Positions 1 through 12,560 of a stretch of DNA of 64,000 bases are shown here, piece after piece. The number at the start of each line of letters is the position of its first letter. Within the stretch, counting starts at the first letter, position 1. The position numbers and the translations under genes are program-made. Source of the DNA: Byssochlamys sp. IMV 00236. Its lineage: Eukaryota > Ascomycota > Eurotiomycetes > Eurotiales > Thermoascaceae. The stretch is from positions 373,665 to 437,664 of the forward strand of contig MSJH02000824.1 of the NCBI GenBank assembly GCA_001931875.2. Reading direction: 5' to 3'. Under the pieces are notes generated by a model. That model was given only the letters and a program-made list of their open reading frames with translations, was not told where the DNA came from and searched no databases.

Positions 1-1260
1 AACTCTATATTTCTTTTATTATAGTATTCTTATAAATAATATAGTTAAATATTTTTAGATTAAATTTTATTAGCTTAACTTTCTTAAGATAGAAATTAGT
101 ATTTTTTATTTTAGCTTTTATATACTCTCTAATTTATTATTAATACTTAATATTATATTATTATTAAAATCTCTCTATACTTCTTATTAACTATTATTTA
201 AGCTTTAATTTATATATTTATTATAATCTTCTTAAGCTTTTTACTAATTATTATTTAAGCTTTAATTTATATATTTATTATAATTTCCTTAAGCTTTTTA
301 CTAATTATTATCTAGGCTTTAATTTATATATTTATTATAATCTTTTTAAGCTTCTTGCTAATTATTATTTAAGCTTTAATTTATATATTTATTAAAAATT
401 TTTTAAATTTCTTATTAATTACTGCTAAAATCCCTATTAATATAATATTTAACTTTTTTCTCTCCTTTTATCTTTTTATAAATATTAGACCTTAACTATA
501 ATATCTTTAGAACTTAAAAATTTTTTTTTTTAAAATTGCTTAAAGTAATATTATATATTATTTTTACTAAGATTAGAGTAAATATAGTCCTTTATTTAAA
601 CTTCTTATTTTTACTAGTATTAATTAAGTTTTAGCTCTTTTATTAATAAAAAGGTATATAATTATTTTTAACCTATTAAATTATTTTTTATAGAATTAGT
701 TATTTTTCCTTAATTAGGTATAATATATAATAAAATAGTTTTTCTTAATCTTAATTATTTTTAATTTATAGCTGCGCTAATAGCTGCGCTATATAATCTA
801 TCTCTATTTATTTAAAAGTATTTAATATACTTAAGTAGTACTTATAATTACCTATAGATTTTATATATATAATTAATTTCTAAATTATTAAAAAATCTTC
901 TCTTTAATTTTTCTCTTCTATTTATTAAAATAGGAGAAGATAATTTTTATAAAACTTTATCTAATATAAGTAAAAAAAGCATTTTTTAATTTAATTTTTA
1001 AGCTCCTTTTTATTAGCTATAGTCTTAAGATATAGTATAATATTTTTTAGACTTTTATATTAATTTAGTTTAATAAAATAATCTTTAACTATTTTAATTT
1101 TTTCCTTATTATTAAGTTTTACTTCTTTTTATATATTAAAAATCTTATTTTCTAAATCTTTTATCTTAAATATATTATTATATTAGCTAACTTTAAGAAA
1201 GTCTTTTTAGAATAGTATAAATATAACTAGCTTATATATTAGCCTCTAGATTTTAAGCTA
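1..1260 (-). pseudogene. Second decayed frame of the hAT element, left copy
   Basis: Reverse-complement partner of the better-read frame at 44980-46230. It runs off the window start and is transcribed away from the transposase. It includes the 57-bp tandem repeat. The protein family was not recognised. It could be an accessory gene of the transposon or a captured host fragment. Confidence 0.4.
188..415 (-). repeat. 57-bp tandem repeat, 4 units (left hAT copy)
   Basis: AAGCTTTAATTTATATA-type units recur every 57 bases at about 200, 257, 314 and 371. The unit length is a multiple of 3, so the repeat keeps frame. The inverted hAT copy has 5 units, so copy number changed between the two elements. 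Confidence 0.85.
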
Positions 1261-3299
1261 AAGCTTATCTTATTTATCTTTATAGCTTATTATTATTTTA
1301 TATTTTAAAAGATTTTAAAAAATATTATAAAAGTATATAAAAATAGTCTTTATAAAAAATAAAGCTTTTATAATATAGCTAAGAGTAAAAAAAAAAGCTA
1401 AAGGCACTTAAAAGCAATTATTAAAAAAATAAAAATAAAATAGAGAAAAAAGAGTTTAAAGAGACTAGAGAAATTTTTTTAAAGATAAAAAATTAATTAT
1501 TATTTAATAAATGCTATTTAATAAATAAATAAGATAAAGTTAGCTAAAAAGTTTTTTATAAGGTTCTTTATTAATAGTTAATTCCTTAGCTATTTTATAT
1601 AATATTTGCTAAGTCTCTTTAAAAATTAAACTTTACTTTCTTAAGAATAAAACAAGTATATTATTTAATTTATATATCTTTATATAAGCAATATTTAAAT
1701 ATTAGCTTTATAGTAAAGTAATTTAAGTTATATAAAAGTAAATATATAAAAAGAGAAAGTATAAATTATTAGTCTATACTTTAATTATAAATATAATTAT
1801 AGAAAATAATTCTATTAATAATAGTAATAAAATTTTTATTAATAGTTTTAGCTAATAAATAGTATTTAATAAAACTTTATAAGTTTTTTCTTTAACTTAT
1901 TTTAGGAGAATATTTCTATATTTAAAATATTTTTATAGATTTATAGCTATATAAATTAATTACTAGATAAAAATAACTTTAACTAATAGTTAATAAAAAA
2001 CTAAATAAATATTTATTTTTAATAAGATTATTTTAATCTCTTTTTTTTTATTTTATACTTAAATAATAGTTACTAATATATCTATAATATATAAATCTTA
2101 TTCTTGCAGATATAGAAGAGTTTTATTATATAAAATAAAGATTAAAGCCTACTGCTAGTTCTTTTAATACTTTATTTATTAAGTTTAAAAAAAAAGAACT
2201 CTAGGATTAATAATTATTTAAAGAACTTATATTATTTTTTATTTAATTAATAAACCTCTTTTTATAGACTCTTTAGCTTAATTAAAAACTAATATTTTTA
2301 GTAGTATTATAGCTATTACTACTATTCTTATTATAAGACTTAAAATTAGTAAATTAATAAGATAAGGTCTGCTTATTAGATTTAGAAGACTAGTTACTAA
2401 TATTAGAGAATTTCTAGCCCTTAATAAAATTAGAAGATTCTCTCTAAGCAGTTTCTTTAAAATATTATTTCTAGGATTTATTAGTTATAGAGGTTACTTA
2501 AGAGAATTATATATATTTTTTTATTTTATTAATAAACTCTCTCTTATAAATAGATTAATTAATTTAATATAAGATATAATATTAAAGTAAAAGCCTAGTA
2601 GTAATCTATAATATTAAGTAAAAATAAATAATATTAAGTATTTATAATATTTATTTTATAAGATATATCTTTATTTATATAGAGATTAATATAGTAAATT
2701 ATTATTTTCTTAATAATTATTTATTATAATAGGCTTAAGTTAATATTAGCTGCTATACTATAAAGAGTTAGAGACCTTAAGCTATTAAATATAGATTATT
2801 ATATAATTAAATAATTAGATTAATAATATTATTATTTTTTTAAGTATTTTCTTATTAAATATAATATTATTATATAAAAATAGCCTTAAAACTATCTTTA
2901 AGTAATAAACTAATAATTATTATTATAATAATAAATTAATCTATATCTAGAATATATTTTTTATAAGAACTAGAAAAATATATATATAAATCCTTATAGG
3001 TTTTAAGTTTTTATATAATTACAGTTATATTTCTCTATAATATATAAAATATATAAAGATTTTTAAGTTCTATATATATTACTATAAATCTTATTTAAAT
3101 ATTAATATTTTAATATAATAATTATATAGTTACCTATATAATAATATATTAATCTTATTATAAAACGCGATATTTATTACTAAAAAAGAGGAGTTTAATT
3201 TATAAGTTTAGCTTAAGATTATATGCTAGCTATTAGCTATTAATAATATATATTCTTTAAATATCTTTTATTTTAAATTATTAAGGTAAAATTTTTATA

Positions 3300-5990
3300 A
3301 TAGTTCTTTTTTTTATTCTATATATATTATTATCCTTATAAAAAGTATAGCAGTATAATCTTTTTAAGTAATACTTTATTTTACTAGTAATTCTAATTAT
3401 TTAATATTATTAATAATAATATTAGTTTTATAATTAAGACTTTAACTTAATCTTTTTAACTAGAAAGTAATTAGATTATTTTTTCTTTAAAAACGCAGGC
3501 ACTAAACCCTTTACTAGAATTAATATATATAAATTATTAATATATTTTATAGTTAAATAAAACTGCTAATACATTTAATAATTAGTTTTAAACTATATTA
3601 TTTTTTAAAGTACTTATAACCTTAAAGATTAAAATTAAATATTTATACTAGAATAGTAAACTTTATAAATAAGATAAAGTCTTTATATAAAAATAATACT
3701 ATAAGATTATAGATATAAAGATTAATTAACCTATAATTATATATTCTTTTTATTATATTATAATCTTATACTTTACTATATATTTATAAGAAATATTAAT
3801 AATAATATAATATTTTTTTAATAAAAAATATTAAAATATATAAAAGAAGAGACTTATATTAAATTAATAAGTCTTAGATTACTTTATAAAGAAAGTATTT
3901 TATTTTATAATATTAAGGAGGCCTTCTATAGTGTATTTATATATTATTAATATCTAGTCTTTATTTTAGAAATATTATATTATATTATAATTATTTAATC
4001 TCTTATTCTTTATTAAGAACTTTTAAAAGGCTTTTTTTTAATATATAATTATAGCTAATATATATTTCTACTATATAAAAATACTTAAATTTATTAATTT
4101 ATTAAATCTTTACTATTTTAATTTATTAATACTTAGTTATAAAGTATTTAAGGGTAATATTAAGACTAAATATAAGGAGATTTAAAGAGAGATTATATAT
4201 ACTCTATTATTATAATATTAAATTTCCCTTATATTAAATATATAGTTAAATTTTAATTATTTTTTATTTTTCTTAGTAATTGCCTATTATATTAATACTA
4301 AATAAAAATATTATAAAATATTGCTAGTTTTTTATCTATTATTAAGTTTATATATTAAAAAAAGTTTATTATAAATAGTATATTCTATATTTTAATATTA
4401 TTAGATTAAATTTAAATTATTTACTATAACTGCTAATAATATATTTAATAATATATATATATTCTTTTTTTTATAGAAAGAATTATATAATTATTAACTT
4501 AAGTAAGATTATAATACTAAATCTATTTATTACCTTATATATATTATTTAATTAACTATTAATAATCTTTTTTATATCTTAAAAGTAATTGCTAAAAATA
4601 AATTAGTTAATAAAAAACTTAAAAAGTCTTATCTAGTAAAAATTATTAATAAGATTAGTTTTAAAAATATATTTATAAAGATATAGCTCTATATTTATTT
4701 TATTTAAATATAAATTAATATAAATAAACTTAAATATTTATTATTATTATTAATTTATCTCTATAATAGTTTAAATTTTTAAAAATTATTAAGACTTTAA
4801 GAACTAATATTATTATAATCTTAAAGTAATATATTTTTTTAATTATATTAATTTTATCTAAGATATTAAGACTTATTAGAGTAATATATATAATATATTT
4901 AAATATACTTAAGAGATAAAGTCCGATATTTCTTATTAATTAAATATAAAATAAAATTATAAATAATATATAATATTAAAATTTAAAGAAGAAAAATAAT
5001 AGTATATAAATATCTTACTAATTATTCTAGTACTCTTTTTTAAAATTACTTAATATATTAGTATATTGCGTTTACCTAGTATTTATAAAGTATTTTATTT
5101 ATATAATTATCTTTTTAACTATCTTAAATTAATAAAAAAAATAGTCTTCTTCTTATTATAATAAATATAATATTATACTTATAGCTACTATTAATATAGT
5201 TAAACTTAAATTATTTAAATATTATAGCTAAATAGAAAATAGTATTAGAAAGTTTTATACTATTATTATAATCCTTAATTTAACTAAAAAACTAGCATTT
5301 TATTAAGTAAATATTTATTACCTAATATTATAATAATTATTAATAAGACTTAATAGTTTAATTAATAGAGACTTATATTTAAGAATAAATATTATAAAGT
5401 ATTTTTAAGCTATTATAATATATATTATAAATATTTTAAATTAATCTTTCTTTTATTTATTAACTAACTAATAAATAAGCTATTACTAAATAAATATATT
5501 AATAAGTTATTTTTTATAGGTTAAATATATCTTATATAAGCTAAGTCTTATAATTATTAAAAATAATTAAAAGTAAAATAATATTTATAAGATTTTTTAT
5601 ATATATTTAATATTAATAATCTTATTTATAAGAATATTCTTTAATAATAAAAAGGTTTTAACTATAAATATTTAACTCTTATTAAAATAGCTTAAGCTAT
5701 TTTAATTATTTTAATATTTAAAATAAGTATAAAATATCTTTTTAGTACTTATTATAATATTTACTACTATTAATATAATTAATTTTATAGCTTAATAATT
5801 AAATAAATTATAATACTTAAAGCATAGAATTTTAAAAATTATATTAAGTTTATCTTAATATTAAATAATATTAAAGAACTTATTTTAAATATAATATTTA
5901 TTATTAATATAAAGAGATTAGTTAATAATATTAATAATATTAATATAGAACTAATACTCTTTATTATTAAGAAAGCTAAGATATTTTCTA
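3300..5990 (+). pseudogene. hAT-family transposase, RIP-inactivated
   Basis: Recognised by reading TAA/TAG as former Gln/Trp. Around 4270-4380 a frame reads VIAYYIN...LLVFYLLLS, matching the hAT core strand that ends in LL.F..L. At 4423-4452 it reads T-I-T-A-N-N-I-F-N-N, the RIP form of the hAT motif ITADNASNN, whose Asp is catalytic. About 40 codons on, SIYYLIYIIQLTINNLF matches SIRCLAHIIQLAVNDLL. The C-terminal dimerisation domain is at about 5668-5850: YLTLIKIAQAIL, then IKYLFSTYYNI, corresponding to YP.LA..A.DIL and VERLFS. No ATG start can be placed; the 5' limit is a guess from usual hAT length, and a BED finger was not convincingly seen. The right copy reads the same on the minus strand. 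Confidence 0.78.
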
Positions 5991-7053
5991 TACTTTCTTA
6001 AAATACTAAAATTCTTAATCTTAATATTATAAATTTTACTTTATTATTACTTAATTCTAGTAATAAATTTAAAAATAATTTTTTTTTTACTTATTATATC
6101 TATTATTATTTAAATATATTATATCTTAAAAAAGCCTTTCTTAATATATTATTATCTTAACTCTTATTTAATTATATATTATATATAGTTTATTATAATA
6201 TTACTATATTAAATTAAAAAAATTAATTGCTTTTATTTTATTTATTAAATCTAATAATAATATAAAAAATTTAAAAAATATATTAACTTAAGTAAGAAAT
6301 TAAATTATATATTAAGCTTATAAGTTAAACTTATAAGCTAAGTTAAATTAAAAGGTTTAGCTTAATTTATTAAGCTAAGCTAAAAAGTTTAGCTTAACTT
6401 AACTTAATGCTAATACTAATATATAATACTGCTTAATATTCTTATACTTTAAAATAGTTAATTAATAGCTTAACTTTAATAAAGACTTCTTCTAGAATTA
6501 TTTAAATCCTATTAACTATTAGTCTATTTAATACTTTATTTCTAATATATATATTAATTTCTACTATTTTTACCTATAGGTTAACTTAAATATTTAAGTT
6601 TTTAAATAAGGCTTTTATTTCTCTTTTAATAGTTTAATATACTTACTTAATAATTTTATTTTAAATTAATATATATAGAACTATTAGTTTATAATAAATA
6701 CTAAATTCTTTCCTTTAAGTCTTAAAGATATTCTTAAGTTTTAATATATTATTTAATTATATACTAAGTATTTTAAGGCCTATAGTTATTTTTACTTCTC
6801 TTTTCTATTAATTTAAAATAAGGATAATATTAAATTTAGCTTTTATTAAAAATACCTATATTTTCCTTAAATAATTATTTATTATTATTAAAAAAATAAA
6901 TATATCTATCTTTAAACTCTAGTATTTAACTATATATATTAATATAGATAAGTTCTAGAATATTTTCCTTTTACTTACTTATTATATTCTATTTATTTCT
7001 AATATTAGTTATAATATATATTATATACTAATAGTTAATAATTACTTTAATAG

Positions 7054-7180
7054 GTTTTTATTAGAGATAGAGAAGAAGAAAAGCTTAATTTAAAGAACTT
7101 TAGTAAACTAAGCTATCTTATATAGCTATACTAAGCTATTAAGTAAAGGGCGATAGAAATAAAAGAATCTAACTAGAGTA
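7054..7180. mobile_element. 127-bp insert with 8-bp flanking repeat in Copia remnant
   Basis: The related Copia copies near 18385 and 23755 run straight across this point. Here an unrelated 127-bp sequence interrupts, and TTTAATAG stands on both sides (7046-7053 and 7181-7188). Eight bases is the hAT target-duplication size. Clear terminal inverted repeats are not visible, and in DNA this AT-rich an 8-base match can occur by chance, so a miniature hAT element is only a suggestion. Confidence 0.4.
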
Positions 7181-8157
7181 TTTAATAGTTTCTTTAATAT
7201 AGTTAATTTATATAAATTCTTAATTTTTTTAAGTTTAAAATAGTTAATTCTTTTATACTATAATTAATACTTTTCTTAAATTTTATAACTTTAAAAGTTC
7301 TTATAGAAGACTTTTATAAATTCCTTTATTTTCTTTTAAGAAGTAATTATAATATTAAAGATATAGTTATTAGTTAATAATACTATTATTTTATATAATA
7401 ATTTTAGTATTAAATTTAAGTAAACTTTCTTAATAATATAAACTCTATATTTAATAACTTCTTAAATTACTATATTATTTAACTTATTTAATATAAATAT
7501 TAATCTATTATTAAGATATTTATATAAATTTATTTATTAGTAAAGTATCTTAATTAATAAGAAATTTACCTTAAGATTTAATATAAGTAATATATTCTCT
7601 AAATATATAACCCCCTTATTTTTATCTTATAAAGTAGCTATATTTATATATTTTAAATATAAAATTTCTCTTTTTACTTAAATATATCTCCTTTAAATCT
7701 TAATTAATAGTTCTTTAAAATAATATATTTTATTAATTATATAAGAATTAGTACTATTATTTATTTACTATTATTATAAATTCTTACTAGTAATATTATT
7801 TAAAAAATAAATAATTTTATATAAAACTTAGTTATTAAAAATAACTAAAGTTATTAATTTTAATTAAAATTAAATAATTCTAGTATTTAAGGTTTTCTTT
7901 ATTTAATAGGCTTTATATTTCTTATTTTATAATCTCTTACTCTTTCTTAATTAAATCTCTTTATAAAGTTTAAAAATTATATTTATTATCTTTTTATTTT
8001 ATATAAATAAGTTATTAGTAGTTTTTTTAAGAGACTTTCTTTATTATTTTTTAATATTTCTTATAATCTTTTAAGTAATAAAAGAATTAAAACTACAAAG
8101 TCTTTTTATAGTTATTTTCTTAAGCTTTATAAAGTATTATTCTTTAATATTATATAG

Positions 8158-8290
8158 CTTAACCGAGGTTAATAATCGGTAATTAAAATTAACTTACTTA
8201 ATCTATAGAATAAATTAAGTTAAGTAAGTATATACTCTAATTAAGTAACTTAATTAAGTAATTCTTTAAAGCTATACTCTTAAGGTAGTT
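8158..8290. repeat. Hairpin-rich insert in Copia remnant
   Basis: The patch has no counterpart in the aligned Copia copies. It begins with ACCGA, a 9-base loop and TCGGT, a perfect 5-bp stem with unusual CpG for this window. It continues with imperfectly complementary TTAACTTACTTAAT and ATTAAGTTAAGTAAG blocks and further AATTAAGTAA repeats. Origin unknown; it could be a short MITE remnant. Confidence 0.35.
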
Positions 8291-8498
8291 AATTATATTA
8301 CTTAGTAAAAAAAGTATATAAATAACTATATTTACTTAAATAAAAAATTATACAGTCTTTTATAGATAAAATTATATTATAAATACTTTTATATAAAAAT
8401 AACTTATTATTACTATTTTAAATCTAGTTAATTTAAAGATAAAAGATTTTATACTATTAAGTTTTTAATTTAAATTATTATAAACTTAGGCTTATAAT

Positions 8499-8727
8499 TA
8501 ATTAAAAAAAGATATTTATATATATAATTAAAATATACTACTAGTATTAAGAAGATAACTTAAATTAAGAGAATTCTAGGTTATTATTTATAGTAAAATA
8601 AATAATAATATTATTATTTTTTATCTTTACTTAAGTAAAAGACTTAAAGAATTTTCTACTTAATTATATAGTTAAGCTATATAATCTTCTATAGAGATAT
8701 ATTAGTTTTAACTATTATATTATAATA
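8499..8727 (-). repeat. Copia LTR type B', 5' LTR of the remnant
   Basis: About 229 bp, reverse orientation, ending in ...TATATTATAATA, the complement of the TATTATAATATAG start shared by all type B LTRs here. Its AGACTTAAAG and AGTTAAGCTATATAAT blocks match the LTRs at 15069, 38665 and 39454. Its inner third matches 15069-15266 better than 38665, so a B' subtype is recognised. Ends are approximate. Confidence 0.65.
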
Positions 8728-9001
8728 ATAATAATAAGTATTATATTATATTTATACTTATTCTTAAGAAAAATTAAAGATTTATTCTAAAATTAATAGT
8801 AATTATAATAATTTAAAAGAGAAATCTTTTAAAAATTTAGTATAATAATATATTTAATAGTTTAAAATATATTATTTAATAAAATTCTATATTTAAAGCT
8901 AATAGTAATAAAACTTTAAAAAAGTTAAAATTTTTCTTTTTCTTAAATAAATAGTAAAAACCTAATAATAAACTTTATTAAAAAATTAAGTATTATTAAA
9001 G
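8728..9001. other. Unassigned 274 bp between LTR B' and Gypsy G1
   Basis: No match to the other elements of the window was seen and no coding frame could be read. It has the same CpA depletion as its surroundings, so it was probably part of a duplicated sequence. Confidence 0.5.
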
Positions 9002-9293
9002 TATAGGCTTAGGGAGCGAGTTAAAATAAATAGAATAAGGTAGTTAATACTAAGACTAGTTATAAGATCTCTATTTAGCTAATTTAGACTAAAACAGGCT
9101 ATTATAGATAAGCTTAGTAAATAAGATATAGCTTAAGAAGCTTAAATTTAAATTAAGCTATATACTAAAGATATCTTTATAAGATTATATAATTTCTTAT
9201 ATAATTTAAAAGAGTTTAGACCTTATTTTTCTAAATTAAGTAAATATTAGCTAGTAGATTAATTATCTTATCCTTTATATTAATACTATAATA
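9002..9293 (-). repeat. Gypsy G1 3' LTR (292 bp)
   Basis: Starts TATAGGCTTAGGG and ends AATACTATAATA on the plus strand; the third copy near 53858 still reads ACTATAACA, showing that the terminal CA has been turned into TA here. The two G1 LTRs differ mainly by C/T and G/A changes. Confidence 0.85.
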
Positions 9294-9479
9294 ATACTTC
9301 TCTCCTTAAGGTTAAGCTTTATTAAGACTATTCTTAGGCTTTAACTTATTTAAATAACAGTAATAAAAGTTTATAATAATCTCCTAAATATACTATAAAT
9401 AATATATAGGCTCTTTAATTAAATTATTATAACCTAATTACTTAATAATATATTATAGTTAAGAGCCTTTATACTTATA

Positions 9480-11160
9480 ATATTTCTATTAAAAGTCTAG
9501 AATATCTTTAATAACCTATTTCTTAAGGCTATTAACTTCTATAGGCAGTAGTAAAAATTATCTCTATTTAAATATAAAGTCTTTAGCAATAGAATAAAAT
9601 AAGCTAATATTAAATATAAGATAGATATATATTAAAATAGGCAGATTAAGCTAGTAAGTATATAGGTTAATAACCTTAATAATATAGAATAGGCTAAAAT
9701 TCTTCTAATTAAGTTTCTTCTAGAAGTATTAAGTATAAATATTTTAAGTATTTAATTAAATAAACTATCTTATATAATAGTAGTAAGCTAGGGTTTAATA
9801 ATAATTAATTTACTCTTTATAATAAGCCTAGGCAGCGTAGATTTAAATATAAATATAATTTATAATATCTTATATCTTCTTAATAAAGGCTTTAGTATCT
9901 CTAATAGCAAGCTAATTTATAGGCTAAATAAGCTTAAATCCTATATATAAATAGAATTTATAATTAATAAAGAAGAGTAATACTTTAATAGTCTTAGAAT
10001 AATAGGAGTTTAACGCAAACTTAGCTAAAAATAGCTAATTAACTTAATTATCTTATAGATAGCTAATATAGACGCATAGATATTATTCTAGAATAATATT
10101 TATTCTTTTAGTCTAGCTATTAATCTTAAAATAATAAATAATAAATAGCAAATTTATAATATTTAAATATTAGGTTAAATATTTCTAGAAAGTAATAATA
10201 AATTAAAGAGTTTAGTTAAATATTATAATCTTTAATAGCCTATAAAGCTTTTATATATAGCAGATATATAATTATATTACTTCTTTAATATTGCAGATAG
10301 CTTAATAGAGAATAAAATATCTTATCTTTATAAGTTAGTCTATAATAACTAATATAGTATTATAACCTTAATAAGGTATAAGTCTAATAATAAAATTTAT
10401 TAAAATATCTTATTAAAAATATTTAAGAATAAAGAGCTAGTATAAGACTTCTTAATAGCCTTTATTTAAGAGTATAATATAATAGTAAATATAGCAATTC
10501 TGGGTCTAGTAATCTATATATTAATATATATTTAGCTAATAATACTCTTATAAGATTAGATTATAAAGCTTATATTTTCTAAGGTATTTAAATATATACT
10601 TATTATAGTATTTTTATAATAAATAGACTCTTAACTTATTATAGTTAAGAATATATAGATAGTCTCTATAGTATAAATATCTTTCTCTTTATTAATAGTT
10701 AGCTAGTATAATCTTAAGATAATAATTAGCTTTATAATCTAAGGCTTATAAGATAGACTATATTAAATTATTAAATAGGTAAGCTATATTTAATAAGTCT
10801 TTAATATTAAATAAATACTCTAGTTCATCGGGTATAGTAAGAGAATTTAACTAGTCTTATTTAATAAGCTAGGCTATTTCTTTAATAGACTAAATAATCT
10901 CTTTAGTAGATTAAATTATCTTTTTAATAAGTTAAATAGTCTCTTTAATAGACTAAATTATCTTCTTAATAGATTAAATAATTTTAATAGATTAATTAAG
11001 CGATAAGATAGACTAAATAGATTCTTTAGGCTAAATAAATTAATTTCTTAAAATAAGTTAGGTAAATATTCTTATAGATTTAATAAGATTTTTAATCTTT
11101 TAAGCTATTAGATTAGTAAAATAAATATATCTTATTATTTAACTTTTAGTAATAGCTTTT
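9480..11160 (-). pseudogene. Gypsy G1 integrase region, RIP-inactivated
   Basis: On the minus strand, 10060 down to about 9780 reads LFLAKFALNSYYSK, then FFINYKF and AIRDTKAFIKKI. This matches the integrase stretch LPLAEFA.NN....T..TPFFANYGF.P followed by A..D..... typical of Ty3/gypsy elements. The catalytic-core part lies upstream, towards 10800, and is too decayed to place its Asp/Glu residues. Between this and RNase H lies a 21-bp tandem repeat coding for heptads. No chromodomain was recognised. Confidence 0.68.
10880..11000 (-). repeat. 21-bp tandem repeat encoding heptads in Gypsy G1
   Basis: About five to six units of ATAGACTAAATTATCTTCTTA type, 21 bp each. On the minus strand, in the pol frame and reading stops as Gln, they code for seven-residue units of the kind KKIIQSI / KETIQLI, with hydrophobic residues at heptad spacing. 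This suggests a short coiled-coil spacer between RNase H and integrase. Confidence 0.6.
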
Positions 11161-12560
11161 AGTTTTAAAGATCTTTAAATTTATAGATTAAGGTTCTCCT
11201 TCTTTAAGACTATTTAGCTCTAATATTATAGCTATTTATCTCTCTCTTTAGAGAAATTCTTTAATCTCCTAGTTAGGGTATTAGGCTTTATTCTTTACTT
11301 TTTAAGTTAATATATAATTTAGAAGTTAAACTGGGATAAGAACTTAGACTAATAGGCTTATTACTAATTTAATAGCTTAATTAATATAAAGTATTTTAAA
11401 TTATAATAGTCTATAATAACTTTAATTAGTAATAATATATCTTTAAGCTTAGGGCGCTACTTTTTAAAGCAGTAAATAATTACTAGTAATTTTTTATTAT
11501 AAATCTTATAATTATACTTTATAGCGAAGAGCTTCTTTAAGAAAAATATAATAAAATATAAGATTCCTTTATTATTATACTAGGATATAACTCTAGCTAA
11601 TATATAGTTAGATAAGTTAGTTTTAACTATAATCTTATAGGTTTAATTAAATAGCTTTAAGATTAGGACTTAAATAAATACTTCTTTTAAGGCTTTAAAA
11701 CTAGACTAATAAGTAAATATCTAATTAAAGAGAACTTCCTTCTAGGTTAAGTTTATAAGCAATATAATTATTCTAGAAAAATTATAAATAAACCAATAGT
11801 AAAAATTATTAAACCTAATAAAGGCTTATATATTAATTATATAGATTAGGGTCCTCTATTTAGCAATTATTTTTACTTTATCTAAGTTTATTTTAATATA
11901 ATTTTAGCTAATAATAATGCCTAAAAACTTAATCTTAAAAATAATAAACTTATACTTTTAAATCTTTATATATAAGCCTACTTTATATAGCTTTTATAAG
12001 ATAGTATAAATATATTAAATATATTTAAAATAGGTTATATTATATACTAAGATATTATTAAGGTATATAGTATAAAAAATATTAAGGTAATCTTATAGGG
12101 TATTATTAATAAACTATTAAAATATTACTAATACTCTTATTAAACTAAATAATATTACTAATAATTTAAATAGGCTAAATTAAGTACAGAAGGTAATTAA
12201 GTATTTTTATCTTTTCTTAATATAAAGGTTATTAAATATAGAAATAATAGTAATCTTTATAAAATATTTTATTTCTTTTAAATTATTTAAGGTCTCTTTA
12301 ATTAGAGGCAGAGAATATTAGTCTTTAATAGTTATTATATTTAAGGCTTAATAATCTATATAGATCTATATCTCTCTATTAGGCTTCTTAATAAATAGAA
12401 TTAAAGATATAGCGGGTAATAAGCTTAGGTAAATAAATCTCTTTCTTAAGTTTTCTTTAATCTATTCCTTTAGAACCTTTAATTTATTTTAAGATATAAT
12501 ATATAAAGGTTTAAAAAGAAGTAACTTCTCCTTTAATAGCTTAATATTATAATTATAAAA
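11160..12560 (-). pseudogene. Gypsy G1 reverse transcriptase and RNase H, RIP-inactivated
   Basis: The minus strand from about 12540 reads in order: PLYIL..KELKVLKEYID; FIQPSLLPA, matching FI.PS.SPA; LFIKKPNGEIRFYINY*ALN, matching LFVKKKDG..R.C.DYR.LN; then ITIKD*YSLPLI. The active site at 12041-12070 reads Y-L-N-N-I-L-V-Y, the RIP form of YLDDILVY, so both catalytic Asp became Asn. It is followed by a GLYI.I*K..F...KIKFLG block (KCEF....V.FLG). RNase H should occupy about 11160-11850 by position but is only loosely readable. This is the clearest pol sequence in the window and fixes the element as Ty3/gypsy. Confidence 0.85.

Larger units (their letters stand above)
1..6418 (+). mobile_element. 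hAT DNA transposon, left copy (5' end outside window)
   Basis: The whole stretch is matched in reverse complement by 39709-46230, so it is one repeat unit. It holds a decayed hAT transposase on the plus strand and a second decayed frame on the minus strand near its other end. Its right terminus, read inward on the minus strand, starts TAGTATTAGCATTAAG; the right copy starts TAGTATTAGTATTAAG. A former CAGTATTAG end would suit hAT elements, which usually begin CA. The last ~110 bases are a run of short palindromic AAGTTAAGCTAAG-type motifs. The left terminus lies before base 1, so its 8-bp target duplication cannot be checked. Confidence 0.82.
6440..8498 (-). pseudogene. Copia gag-pol remnant, 5' half (minus strand)
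   Basis: From about 6440 to 8070 the sequence aligns closely with the minus-strand Copia copies at 17790-19270 and 23150-24650, which places it in the integrase-to-gag part of a Ty1/copia polyprotein. The RT and RNase H end is missing: the element is cut at the hAT terminus at 6418. Two disturbances break it. One is a 127-bp insert at 7054-7180. The other is a divergent hairpin-rich patch at about 8158-8290 that replaces roughly 700 bases present in the other copies. Leader sequence and a primer-binding-like TATAAACTTAGGCTTATAA (reverse orientation) at about 8480-8498 lead into its 5' LTR. Confidence 0.68.

Noticed and set aside
188..415. CRISPR-like array from regularly spaced AAGCTT motifs
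   Set aside because: The units are contiguous 57-bp tandem copies with no unique spacers, lie within a transposon, and the genome is fungal.
6300..6418. Palindromic AAGTTAAGCTAAG tracts (also 25816-26180, 39720-39870, 62760-62815) as a replication origin or centromere unit
   Set aside because: All copies lie at hAT ends or hAT fragments, so they are transposon terminal sequence; nothing independent supports another function.
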